Shown here: positions 17,545-26,080 of the stretch, in pieces
How positions within the stretch are numbered: position 1 is the stretch's first letter
Layout: the number at the start of each line of letters is the position of its first letter
Program-made: the position numbers and the translations under genes
Assembly: GCF_001399455.2 (NCBI RefSeq)
Contig: NZ_LLEI02000018.1
Span: 1-64,000, forward strand
Direction: 5' to 3'
Source: Vibrio bivalvicida
GTDB taxonomy: Bacteria; Pseudomonadota; Gammaproteobacteria; Enterobacterales; Vibrionaceae
Length of the DNA stretch: 64,000 bases
The notes under the pieces: model-generated
Seen by the model: the letters and a program-made list of their open reading frames with translations, nothing else
Databases searched by the model: none
What the model was told of the DNA's origin: nothing

Positions 17545-19716
17545 TTATAGTTTTTCTAGTCTTGCGTAAGCAGTCACTAGCCATTTGATACCTTCACCAT
17601 TAAAGGCAACCTGGACACGGCTTTGTGGACCACTGCCTTCAAAGTTGATGATCGTCCCTTCACCAAACTTAGGATGCATAACTCGCGATCCTAAGCTAAA
17701 GCCAGTTTCATTGAAGCTCTCTTTGACCACAGTTTGGCTAAAACGACCTGAGCTTGCCGGGCGACTAACCTGTGCTTTCATACGCACTTCATCTAGACAA
17801 TTCTCTGGCAGTTCACGAATAAAACGGGAAGGCTTATGGTACTTATCCTGACCGTACAAACGGCGCATCTCCGCATAGGTAATGTAGAGTTTTACCATCG
17901 CTCGCGTCATGCCGACATAGCAAAGACGGCGCTCCTCTTCCAAGCGCCCTGCCTCTTCGGCCGACATCTGGCTTGGGAACATACCTTCTTCAACACCGAC
18001 CATAAATACAAGCGGGAACTCAAGACCTTTTGCACTGTGTAGCGTCATCAACTGAACTGCGTCTTCAAACTCATCAGCCTGACCTTCACCCGCTTCTAGC
18101 GCTGCATGAGTTAAAAAGGCTGTTAGCAGCGTCATCTCTTCTGCTTCTTCTGGCTTTTCAAATTGACGCGTGGCTGTTACCAGTTCTTCCAAGTTTTCAA
18201 TACGCGCCTTAGACTTCTCGCCTTTTTCTTGCTCGTACATGGCAAACAAGCCCGAGTATTTGATGACATGGTCAGTCTGCTCATGCAATGACAGTTCGCA
18301 GGTATCATCTTCTAGAGCATTAACTAGCTCAATAAAACGGCTCAATGCACCTGCTGCCCGCCCTGGGAGGACTTTGTTTTCTAGCAAATGCATACTCGCT
18401 TGCCACATGGTGCTGCCCTGATCTCGCGCGGCAAAACGAATCGTCTCTAAAGTTTTGTCACCTAAACCACGTGTTGGTGTATTCACCACGCGCTCAAATG
18501 CTGCATCATCATTGCGGTTCGCCATTAAACGCAGATAGCTCAATGCATCTTTGATTTCTTGGCGCTCGAAAAATCGCATGCCGCCATAAATACGATAAGG
18601 CAACCCTGCTTGAATTAACGCTTCTTCAAGCACACGGGACTGAGCATTATTTCGATAAAGCATTGCGGCATCGTTAAGGGCTCCACCTTTATCTTGCCAC
18701 TCTTTTATCTTATTCACGGCAAAGCGAGCTTCATCTAGTTCGTTATAAGCTGAGTAAACAGAAATTGGCTCACCTTCCGCACCGTCCGTCCACAACTCTT
18801 TACCCATTCGCTCAGTATTGTTGGCAATCAAGGTATTCGAAGCTTCTAGTATGGTTTTGGTCGAGCGATAGTTCTGCTCAAGACGAATGGTATTAACGCT
18901 TGGGAATTCTCGGGTGAATTTCTCAATGTTCTCGATTTTTGCACCGCGCCAACCATAGATGGACTGATCGTCATCACCCACAATCATGACATGTGAATCA
19001 GGACCGGCCATCATACGTAACCAAGCATACTGAATGTTGTTGGTATCTTGGAACTCATCAACCAAGATATGTTTGAAGCGCGCTTGATAGTGCTCTCGAA
19101 CAAACTTGTTATCACGCAGCAGTTCATGAGCACGAAGCAGAATTTCGGCAAAGTCGACTAAACCAGCTCGATCACACGCTTCTTGATAAGCGGTATAGAG
19201 TTGAAGATACGTTTTCGTCACCGGATCATGGTAAGCATCAATATGCTTAGGACGTAGTCCTTCATCTTTTTTGCCGTTGATCCACCAGCTCACCTGGCGT
19301 GCTGGCCACTGTTTCTCATCTAGGTTTTGCGCCTTAATCAAGCGACGTAAAAGACGCTGCTGATCGTCACTATCAATGATTTGAAAATCTTCCGGTAGCT
19401 TAGCGTCAAGATAGTGAGCACGGAGAATACGATGACAAATGCCATGAAATGTCCCGTTCCACATCCCCGAAGCGCTGCCCATCATTAACTCTTCAATACG
19501 TCCACGCATCTCTGCCGCAGCTTTATTGGTAAAGGTCACCGACATAATGGAGAACGGTGAGGCTTGCTCAACCGACATCAACCACGCGATACGATGCACT
19601 AGCACACGTGTTTTACCACTACCTGCGCCAGCTAAGACAAGTAAGTTTTCTAGTGGGGCGGCAACGGCTTCACGCTGCTTGTCATTTAGACCATCGAGAA
19701 GTAATGAAGGATCCAT
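17545..19716 (-). CDS. uvrD: DNA helicase II UvrD (723 aa)
   Basis: 3'-5' superfamily 1 helicase of mismatch repair and nucleotide excision repair. Visible motifs: LNDKQREAVAAP (Q motif), Walker [29 protein letters not shown] (Ia), LVDEFQDTN (II), [13 protein letters not shown] (III), LEQNYRS (IV), LMTLHSAKGLEFP (V) and VGMTRAM (VI). The C-terminal tail RVMHPKFGEGTIINFEG...VAFNGEGIKWLV is the Tudor-like domain seen in UvrD/PcrA that contacts RNA polymerase. Length matches E. coli (720 aa). A fragment reminiscent of Vibrio intergenic repeats lies just upstream (about 19757-19800). Confidence 0.97.
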   Translation of the reverse strand: MDPSLLLDGLNDKQREAVAAPLENLLVLAGAGSGKTRVLVHRIAWLMSVEQASPFSIMSVTFTNKAAAEMRGRIEELMMGSASGMWNGTFHGICHRILRAHYLDAKLPEDFQIIDSDDQQRLLRRLIKAQNLDEKQWPARQVSWWINGKKDEGLRPKHIDAYHDPVTKTYLQLYTAYQEACDRAGLVDFAEILLRAHELLRDNKFVREHYQARFKHILVDEFQDTNNIQYAWLRMMAGPDSHVMIVGDDDQSIYGWRGAKIENIEKFTREFPSVNTIRLEQNYRSTKTILEASNTLIANNTERMGKELWTDGAEGEPISVYSAYNELDEARFAVNKIKEWQDKGGALNDAAMLYRNNAQSRVLEEALIQAGLPYRIYGGMRFFERQEIKDALSYLRLMANRNDDAAFERVVNTPTRGLGDKTLETIRFAARDQGSTMWQASMHLLENKVLPGRAAGALSRFIELVNALEDDTCELSLHEQTDHVIKYSGLFAMYEQEKGEKSKARIENLEELVTATRQFEKPEEAEEMTLLTAFLTHAALEAGEGQADEFEDAVQLMTLHSAKGLEFPLVFMVGVEEGMFPSQMSAEEAGRLEEERRLCYVGMTRAMVKLYITYAEMRRLYGQDKYHKPSRFIRELPENCLDEVRMKAQVSRPASSGRFSQTVVKESFNETGFSLGSRVMHPKFGEGTIINFEGSGPQSRVQVAFNGEGIKWLVTAYARLEKL

Positions 19717-19973
19717 TGGAGGTGCTCAGCTACTGGTTATCTATACATGAGATGGCATTATACCCGAGTGTCCTCAAGATGCTAGGAGCAGAGAGTAGCA
19801 ACTGAATTTGCCTCTATTGCTACTTTTTATGTAATTAACACAGAAAAATAGAAAAAAAACCAACTGTTAAAAATCTGTTAAATCAACAATTTAAATAACC
19901 AAGCCTAATAAACACGCCATTTTCTATATTTTTTTTGAAAGTTTTCAGCTGAATTTTCTATCCTTTTAATTAA

Positions 19974-20006
19974 GCAAGTTGATGAATTAATTCATGATTC
20001 GCTTGC
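19974..20006 (+). promoter_or_regulatory. Inverted repeat in the leader of the bufferin-type operon
   Basis: A perfect 14-bp palindrome ATGAATTAATTCAT (19982-19995) is nested inside an outer inverted repeat GCAAG (19974-19978) / CTTGC (20002-20006), about 40 bp before the DUF2282 start codon. It could be an operator or a leader hairpin. No regulator or sigma factor gene is adjacent. The wider 19805-20044 gap is A/T-rich and otherwise shows nothing I can name. Confidence 0.45.
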
Positions 20007-20044
20007 CCACATAAAGTAAAGGAATAAAGTCTGAGGAAAATACT

Positions 20045-20305
20045 ATGAAAAAGTCTAATCTTGCTGTTACCGCCGCTGTTACTGGATTAATTGCGCTTGG
20101 TGGCACAATGTTAACGGCTGCTCCAGCGGTCGCAGCAGAGAAAGAAAAATGCTACGGCGTTGCAAAAGCAGGCAAAAATGACTGTGCAACTAAAACCAGC
20201 TCATGTGCAGGTACATCAAAAGAAGATAACCAATCAGATGCTTTCGTAGTCGTACCAAAAGGTCTATGTGGCAAGCTAGCAGGTGGTAGTACTCAATCTT
20301 CATAA
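20045..20305 (+). CDS. bufA: DUF2282 / BufA-type RiPP precursor, bufferin-like (86 aa)
   Basis: Small exported protein: a long Sec-type signal ([20 protein letters not shown]...APAVAA, cleavage near residue 31) then a 55-residue core with four cysteines in the pattern KCYG, NDC, SSCAGT and GLCGKL, which is the DUF2282 signature. Members of this family (GigP, BufA1) are ribosomally made peptides whose cysteines are modified by an MNIO enzyme and which bind copper or other thiophilic metals in the periplasm. A GAGGAAAA ribosome-binding site precedes the ATG. A GC-rich hairpin separates it from the enzyme gene, which may favour precursor over enzyme production. Metal specificity is not readable. 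Confidence 0.9.
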   Translation: MKKSNLAVTAAVTGLIALGGTMLTAAPAVAAEKEKCYGVAKAGKNDCATKTSSCAGTSKEDNQSDAFVVVPKGLCGKLAGGSTQSS

Positions 20306-20316
20306 TAAAAATTTTA

Positions 20317-20342
20317 GGCGGCTAGAGGCTCAACTGGCCGCC
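20317..20342 (+). other. Intercistronic GC hairpin between bufA and bufB
   Basis: GGCGGC (20317-20322) pairs perfectly with GCCGCC (20337-20342) across a 14-nt loop. No T run follows, so it is more likely a partial attenuator or an mRNA-stabilising 3' element for the precursor message than a full terminator. Confidence 0.55.
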
Positions 20343-20377
20343 TTACTTCTGCCGCTTCTAATTTCAAGGAATGCCCA

Positions 20378-21235
20378 GTGAACGCAGATCATTTTCATAA
20401 TAAAGTCGGGGTTGGACTACGCTCACCTCACCTTAATTATTTTGACCAGCACAAACCATCACTTTCGTGGCTTGAAGTCCATAGCGAAAACTACTTCCAG
20501 CCATACTCTGCGGCACGTCACACCCTACGTCAGCTCGCTAACGACTATCAAATTAGTTGTCATGGTATCGGTTTATCGCTAGGCAGTGTTGAGCGCGTCA
20601 ATCGTCATCACCTTAAACAGCTACAAAGCCTAATCAGTGAGTTGAACCCTTTTTTGGTTTCTGATCACTTAAGCTGGAGTGAAAATGGCGGTCATTACTT
20701 CAATGATCTTCTGCCGCTTCCCTATACGGAAGAAGCGCTCAACATTTTTTGCCGTAATGTGCTTGAGGTACAAGATACTTTACAGCGCTCGATGCTGATC
20801 GAAAATCCTTCTAGCTATGTAAAGTTCAACCATTCAACCATCAATGAATGGGATTTCTTGACTGAGGTACAAAAGCGAACAGATTGCCGCTTACTGCTCG
20901 ATCTAAACAATATTCATGTGTCCGCTTTTAACCATGGATTCGATAGCCATCATTATCTGAACTCAATCCCTGCCGAAGCAGTGGATGAAATTCACTTGGC
21001 AGGTTTTACTATCAAGCAGCTCGATAAGGGTGAAGTGTGGATAGATACTCACAGTCGTCCTGTCAGTGATGAAGTGTGGCAGCTATATCAATTCTGGTTA
21101 GAACAATATGGTGAAAGACACACTTTGATTGAGTGGGATCTTGATATTCCAAAGCCAGAAGTTTTGCTTGCCGAAGCTGCCAAAGCCAGTGACCAACTCA
21201 ATCAGTGCCAAGCCGCCAAGAGGAAAGTGTCATGA
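20378..21235 (+). CDS. bufB: DUF692 multinuclear iron oxidative enzyme (MNIO), BufB-like (285 aa)
   Basis: TIM-barrel MNIO-family enzyme expected to oxidise cysteines of the DUF2282 precursor (to thiooxazole-type groups in characterised bufferins). Family blocks in order: GVGLRSPHLNYF, LEVHSENYF, CHGIGLSLGS, LVSDHLSWSENGG, LLPLPYTEEAL, MLIENPSSYV, LLLDLNNIHVSAFNHG, EIHLAGF, WIDTHSRPVSDEVW and LIEWDLDIP, supplying the His/Asp/Glu/Asn metal ligands. The start is a GTG at 20378 behind CAAGGA; the nearby ATG at 20371 leads to an early stop. Its stop overlaps the bufC start as ATGA. Confidence 0.93.
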   Translation: MNADHFHNKVGVGLRSPHLNYFDQHKPSLSWLEVHSENYFQPYSAARHTLRQLANDYQISCHGIGLSLGSVERVNRHHLKQLQSLISELNPFLVSDHLSWSENGGHYFNDLLPLPYTEEALNIFCRNVLEVQDTLQRSMLIENPSSYVKFNHSTINEWDFLTEVQKRTDCRLLLDLNNIHVSAFNHGFDSHHYLNSIPAEAVDEIHLAGFTIKQLDKGEVWIDTHSRPVSDEVWQLYQFWLEQYGERHTLIEWDLDIPKPEVLLAEAAKASDQLNQCQAAKRKVS

Positions 21236-22014
21236 CATCAAGTGCCTCACCTTCCCTAAGCGAGTTACAAAGCACCTTTGCCAAAGCTCTGCATTACCAA
21301 GCTTCTGGCGAAGATTGCAATATTTGCAGCGATGTTTTCAGTGCTGATGAAAGAATACAGATATACCGCAATAACTTCATCGTGAGTCTTAGTGAAGTCC
21401 TTCAAGCCACCTACCCTATGTTGCATGCACTGTGGGGAGAAGAGTGCTTTGAACAAGTCGCTCGGCAACATGTACTTAACTACCCGTTGCAAGCCGGGGA
21501 TGTCAGCCACTATGGTGAAGATTTCCAACACACTATTGAGCATTTCCCTGCTGTCATTGAAGCAGCGCCATATAGCTTAGAAGTGGCTCGTTATGAGTGG
21601 CATATCGACCTTGCACAACAACAGAGCAATCAGATCAGCCTTGCTGACGATTTATTGCCATTAGCGCACCTGTCGCATATTCCAATTGAACAACAACCAC
21701 AAATCCAATTGCACCTAAGACCTGGTGTGATTGCATTTCAATCGTCTTATGCTGTGTTTTCGCTACAACAAGCGATCCACACTAACAACTTCGATAATCT
21801 GGATTTAGAACAGGCGGAGCAAGGGGTTATCGCTAGCTCGTTAGAAAGCGGAGTTTGGACTTTATCCCTAGGATCTGAATCTTATCAACTGCTCAGTTTC
21901 TTACAGTCGGGCTGTATGCTCACTGAAATCCCACCAGCATTACTCACCCATTTAGAATACTTAACTCAGCATGACCTGCTGGCTGGTTTCTCTCTTGCCA
22001 CATTAGAAGGATAA
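21232..22014 (+). CDS. bufC: DUF2063 partner protein of the MNIO enzyme, BufC-like (260 aa)
   Basis: Putative DNA-binding-domain (DUF2063) family; MbnC, BufC and GigB relatives recruit the precursor peptide to the MNIO enzyme. N-terminal LSELQSTFAKALHY...ADERIQIYRNNFIVSLSEVLQATYPMLHALWGEECF is the typical first domain, followed by a strand-rich C-terminal half. The start at 21232 was preferred to an in-frame ATG nine codons upstream because it has an AGGAAAG site and overlaps the bufB stop (ATGA). Confidence 0.9.
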   Translation: MTSSASPSLSELQSTFAKALHYQASGEDCNICSDVFSADERIQIYRNNFIVSLSEVLQATYPMLHALWGEECFEQVARQHVLNYPLQAGDVSHYGEDFQHTIEHFPAVIEAAPYSLEVARYEWHIDLAQQQSNQISLADDLLPLAHLSHIPIEQQPQIQLHLRPGVIAFQSSYAVFSLQQAIHTNNFDNLDLEQAEQGVIASSLESGVWTLSLGSESYQLLSFLQSGCMLTEIPPALLTHLEYLTQHDLLAGFSLATLEG

Positions 22015-22018
22015 TACT

Positions 22019-22471
22019 ATGTCTAGCACCATTAAAAGTATGCTCGAGAGCTATGATAACTGGGTTACCAAGTTACAAGTCGGCTTCGTACCATTGCTGC
22101 TACTGTTTTGTAGACTTTGGGTAGCTTGGGTGTTTTTTAATTCAGGGCTGACCAAGATCGCCTCATGGGACAGTACCCTATATCTATTTGAATACGAGTA
22201 TCAGGTTCCGATTTTACCTTGGGAATTAGCAGCCTATATGGGCACTGCCGCGGAGTTAGTGCTACCTATATTCCTCGCCTTAGGGCTGATTACTCGCCCA
22301 ATGGCAGCGATCCTATTTGTGTTTAACATTATCGCAGTCGTCTCTTACCCTGTTTTATGGGAAAAAGGCTTTTATGACCACCAACTATGGGGGTTGATGA
22401 TCCTGATTGTGGTGGTCTGGGGGCCAGGCCTTATCTCAGCCGATAAAGTACTGCGCAGTAAACTTGGCTAA
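22019..22471 (+). CDS. DoxX-family membrane protein (150 aa)
   Basis: Inner-membrane protein with four hydrophobic segments (LLLLFCRLWVAWVFFNSGLTKI, LAAYMGTAAELVLPIFLALGL, AAILFVFNIIAVVSYPVLW, LWGLMILIVVVWGPGLISADK). RLWVAWVFFNSGLTKIASW is the DoxX signature. It lies 4 bp behind the bufC-like gene and completes the usual DUF2282-DUF692-DUF2063-DoxX operon (compare the gold-induced gig operon of Cupriavidus). Its role is not settled. The stop overlaps the stop of the convergent lipoprotein gene. Confidence 0.9.
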   Translation: MSSTIKSMLESYDNWVTKLQVGFVPLLLLFCRLWVAWVFFNSGLTKIASWDSTLYLFEYEYQVPILPWELAAYMGTAAELVLPIFLALGLITRPMAAILFVFNIIAVVSYPVLWEKGFYDHQLWGLMILIVVVWGPGLISADKVLRSKLG

Positions 22472-22680
22472 TCTTCTGAAGATAGGTCTTCTTTAACTGA
22501 GTTAACCGCATCTCGTGATGCATGACCGATAGCCTTAGTTGTATCACGAGTTGCATGACCAATAGCCGTAGTGGTATCACGAGTCGCATGTCCGATTGCT
22601 GTACCTGCATCTTTCAATTCTGCACAACCTGAAACCGCTAATACCAGCCCAGCACCAAATAAAAAACTCTTCGAAAACAT
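22468..22680 (-). CDS. Small lipoprotein with an 11-residue tandem repeat (70 aa)
   Basis: The start MFSKSFL follows a GGAGG site. A lipoprotein signal ends in the lipobox LAVSGC (Cys about residue 19). The mature peptide contains three 11-residue units (TAIGHATRDTT, TAIGHATRDTT, KAIGHASRDAV) predicted to form an amphipathic helix with regularly spaced His and Arg, then an acidic end EDLSSED. It is convergent with, and shares its stop region with, the DoxX gene. I do not recognise a named family; small entericidin-like lipoproteins are the nearest comparison. Confidence 0.8.
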   Translation of the reverse strand: MFSKSFLFGAGLVLAVSGCAELKDAGTAIGHATRDTTTAIGHATRDTTKAIGHASRDAVNSVKEDLSSED

Positions 22681-22715
22681 ACAACCTCCATGCAATTGGG
22701 GTAGAGAATAATAAC

Positions 22716-22750
22716 AAAAACCGCCCCTCTATATCATAGGGGCGGTTTAG
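22716..22750 (-). terminator. Terminator of prlC
   Basis: The stem AAACCGCCCCT / AGGGGCGGTTT is followed by a T-rich tract in the minus direction, 30 bp beyond the prlC stop. Confidence 0.8.
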
Positions 22751-22777
22751 AATTGATTAAACTCTGACTTTAGGCTT

Positions 22778-24820
22778 TTAAGCAGCAATGCCCGAATGAC
22801 GCAGCAACGCATCAATCTGAGGCTCACGGCCACGGAAGCGCTTAAACAGCTCCATCGGCTCTTCACTTCCGCCCATTTCAAGAATGTTATTCAAGAAGCT
22901 CTGGCCTGTTTTGGTATTAAAGATGCCTTCTTCCTCAAAGCGAGAGAAAGCATCAGAAGAGAGAACCTCAGCCCATAAGTAACTGTAGTAACCTGCGCTG
23001 TAGCCACCCGCAAAAATATGGCTAAAGCTATGCGAGAAACGGTTCCACTCTAGGCTTGGCAATACCGCCACTTTTGCCTTCACCTCGGCCAGAGTTTCTA
23101 GCACTCGTGGACCTACTTCTGGGTCAAATTCTGTGTGCAGAGTAAAGTCAAACAGACCAAACTCTAACTGACGCAAGATAAACATCGCCGATTGGAAGTT
23201 TTTCGCTGCTAACATCTTCTCGAGCATTTCTTTCGGTAATGGTTCACCTGTCTCAAAGTGACCAGAAATAAACGCAAGTGCCTGTTCTTCCCAGCACCAG
23301 TTCTCAAGAAACTGACTTGGCAGCTCAACGGCATCCCAAGGCACACCATTGATGCCAGATACCGCGCCAGCTTCAACCTGAGTCAACATATGGTGAATAC
23401 CATGTCCAAACTCGTGGAACAAAGTCACGACTTCATCATGAGTAAACAGTGCTGGTTTATCACCGATTGGGCGATTGAAGTTACAGGTTAAGTACGCCAC
23501 TGGCGTTTGCAGTTCACCACTGGCATTGATGCGTCGTACACGGCACTCATCCATCCAAGCACCGCCGCGCTTGTGTTCACGAGCATACAAGTCGAGATAG
23601 AAGCTACCGCGTAGGTTATTTTCAGCATCAAAAACATCAAAGAAGCGCACGGACTCATGCCAAGTGTCCACCCCTTCGCGCTCTTTCACCGTCATACCAA
23701 ATACGCGATTTAGCACTTCGAATAGACCACTGACCGCTTTTGCTTCTGGGAAGTAAGGGCGTAGCTCTTCGTCAGAGATTTGGAATAGGTGCTGCTTTTG
23801 TTTCTCACTGTAGTAAGCAATATCCCAAAGGTTAAGTGCTTCAACGCCAAACTCACTCTTGGCAAACTGGCGCAGTTCTTCTACTTCGCGTTCACCTTGT
23901 GGCCTAGCTTTAATCGCTAAATCATTTAAGAAGCTCAAAACTTGAGAAGGGTTTTCTGCCATTTTAGTCGCTAATGACTTTTCACTGTATGTGTTGAAGC
24001 CCAACAAGCGAGCAATTTCAAAGCGCAGCTTCAACTGCTCATTGATAATCTCGGTATTGTCCCACTCACCTGCTTTCGGCCCGCGATCTGACGCGCGTGT
24101 CACATACGCTTCATAAAGCTCCTTACGTAGCTCTTGGTTATCACAGTAAGTCATCACTGGCAGGTAAGAAGGAATATCTAACGTCAGCAAGTAACCATCA
24201 AGCTCTTTCGCTTCTGCTGCCACCTTTGCCGCTGCCAGTGCAGATTCCGGCATACCTGCCAACTGTTGTTCGTCTGCCACATGCTTTGTCCAACCCATAG
24301 TGGCATCAAGCACGTTGTTAGAAAATTTAGAACCAAGCTCAGACATACGCTTGCTGATTTCACCATAGCGATGTTGCTCATCGGCTGGTAGACCAATACC
24401 CGACAGCTCAAAGTCACGCAATGAATCAGTGATGGTTTTCTTTTTCGCTTGTGTCAGAGAGGCAAACTCTTCACTAGCTTTGATCGCCTTGTAAGCCTCA
24501 AATAAACCTTTGTGCTGACCAACCCAAGTGCCGTACTCAGATAGCAGAGGTAGGCAGCTTTCGTATGCTTCACGCAGCTCGTCACTGTTGACCACCGAGT
24601 TCATATGGCTCACCGGTGACCAAATACGGCTTAAGCGGTCATCCACTTCTTCAATTGCCGCAACCACATTATCCCAAGTCGGTTTACTGTTACCCTCTAG
24701 CACTTTATCAATTTTAGCGCGGCATTGTGCAATCGCCTGTTCAACCGCTGGCTTAACATGTTCCGGTTTAATCTGAGAAAATGGAGGTAAATCGGTAAAG
24801 CTAAGAAGTGGATTAGACAT
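22778..24820 (-). CDS. prlC: Oligopeptidase A (680 aa)
   Basis: Cytosolic M3-family zinc metallopeptidase that degrades oligopeptides, including cleaved signal peptides. The zinc site HEFGHGIHH (His469, Glu470, His473) is intact, with the downstream Glu ligand in ENWCWEEQAL. Length equals E. coli PrlC (680 aa). In E. coli prlC lies with the rlmJ homologue yhiR and gor, and the same three genes are adjacent here (prlC, rlmJ divergent, gor). Confidence 0.96.
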   Translation of the reverse strand: MSNPLLSFTDLPPFSQIKPEHVKPAVEQAIAQCRAKIDKVLEGNSKPTWDNVVAAIEEVDDRLSRIWSPVSHMNSVVNSDELREAYESCLPLLSEYGTWVGQHKGLFEAYKAIKASEEFASLTQAKKKTITDSLRDFELSGIGLPADEQHRYGEISKRMSELGSKFSNNVLDATMGWTKHVADEQQLAGMPESALAAAKVAAEAKELDGYLLTLDIPSYLPVMTYCDNQELRKELYEAYVTRASDRGPKAGEWDNTEIINEQLKLRFEIARLLGFNTYSEKSLATKMAENPSQVLSFLNDLAIKARPQGEREVEELRQFAKSEFGVEALNLWDIAYYSEKQKQHLFQISDEELRPYFPEAKAVSGLFEVLNRVFGMTVKEREGVDTWHESVRFFDVFDAENNLRGSFYLDLYAREHKRGGAWMDECRVRRINASGELQTPVAYLTCNFNRPIGDKPALFTHDEVVTLFHEFGHGIHHMLTQVEAGAVSGINGVPWDAVELPSQFLENWCWEEQALAFISGHFETGEPLPKEMLEKMLAAKNFQSAMFILRQLEFGLFDFTLHTEFDPEVGPRVLETLAEVKAKVAVLPSLEWNRFSHSFSHIFAGGYSAGYYSYLWAEVLSSDAFSRFEEEGIFNTKTGQSFLNNILEMGGSEEPMELFKRFRGREPQIDALLRHSGIAA

Positions 24821-25037
24821 AAATCATTCCTTTTATTGGCAAGCGAACTGACGGGTTCGTCTAGTAAGTATATTCAACGTCTTATAGATTAAATATAGGT
24901 GGCGTCATCATTTTTCAATAGAAGGGAGCCGCTAAGTTGTTGCTAAATGCGAGCATCCCAAAGCCACTGAGTATATAATCGGCCAATCGTTCGTACTAAC
25001 TTCAATATGGTTTAAAGGCCATTTCGAGAGTGTCATT

Positions 25038-25877
25038 TTGTTAAGTTATCGCCACAGTTTTCATGCCGGCAACCATGCTGATGTGATCAAACATATCGTT
25101 CAGAGTCTTATTCTTAACTCACTAAAGCAGAAAGAGAAGCCGTTTGTTTATCACGACACCCACTCTGGTGTCGGACGCTATGACTTAACTCACGAGTGGT
25201 CAGAGAAAACCAGTGAATACAAGCAAGGTATCGCTCGTGTTTGGCAACAAAAAGACATCCCACAAGAAATCCAAAGCTACTTGGAGGCGATCAAAACACT
25301 TAACAATGGTGATTCACTGCGTTACTACCCAGGTTCTCCACGCGTAGCACGTGCTCACTTACGCCAGCAAGATCGTATGGTCCTGACCGAGCTTCACCCT
25401 GCCGATCACCCTCTATTGGAGCAAGAGTTCCATCGTGATCGCCAAGTCAGCATCTACAAAGAAGATGGCTTTAAGCGACTTAAGGCAAGCTTACCGCCAC
25501 AAGAGCGTCGTGGTTTAGTGCTGATTGATCCACCTTATGAGCTTGCCAAAGAGTACCGCGATGTAGTACAGGCAATCTTCCAAAGCCATAAGCGCTGGGC
25601 TACGGGTATCTACGCAATTTGGTATCCGGTAGTTAACCGCTGCGACATCGAAGATATGATTGAAGGCTTACAAAGTTTGGGGATTCGCAAGATCTTGCAG
25701 ATCGAGCTCGGTGTGACGCCAGATACTAACGAACGTGGCATGACGGCTTCTGGCATGATTGTTATCAACCCACCGTGGAAGCTAGAAAGCCAAATGAACG
25801 AGATTCTGCCCTTCCTTAAAGAAGCAATTGCGCCGGCAACCGGTCACTATAAAGTTGAGTGGATTGTTCCTGAATAA
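25038..25877 (+). CDS. rlmJ: 23S rRNA (adenine-2030-N6)-methyltransferase RlmJ (279 aa)
   Basis: SAM-dependent methyltransferase for A2030 of 23S rRNA. The N-terminus LSYRHSFHAGNHADVIKH is the family signature and fixes the start at a TTG codon (25038); no in-frame ATG precedes it. The catalytic tetrapeptide DPPY appears in LVLIDPPYEL. Divergent from prlC across about 215 bp and upstream of gor, as in E. coli. Confidence 0.94.
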   Translation: MLSYRHSFHAGNHADVIKHIVQSLILNSLKQKEKPFVYHDTHSGVGRYDLTHEWSEKTSEYKQGIARVWQQKDIPQEIQSYLEAIKTLNNGDSLRYYPGSPRVARAHLRQQDRMVLTELHPADHPLLEQEFHRDRQVSIYKEDGFKRLKASLPPQERRGLVLIDPPYELAKEYRDVVQAIFQSHKRWATGIYAIWYPVVNRCDIEDMIEGLQSLGIRKILQIELGVTPDTNERGMTASGMIVINPPWKLESQMNEILPFLKEAIAPATGHYKVEWIVPE

Positions 25878-26080
25878 TCAGCTCGAAAGCAGGGTAGAAA
25901 AAAACGCTCTGCTTTATCGTTATTTGTCATAACCAAACTCGCTTTTTCTCATTGGGAAATCAATTCGAGTCGATTTATGATAGTAAACAAGGACAGCAGT
26001 CAGTATCGGCTTGAGTTTAATTAAATTCACCCCGATATACTCAATACGCAATTATTAAATTTATAAGCTCGGAGAAAGTC

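Noticed and set aside
24821..25037. A small gene between prlC and rlmJ
   Set aside because: No reading frame with a start and ribosome-binding site; the region is explained as two divergent promoters.
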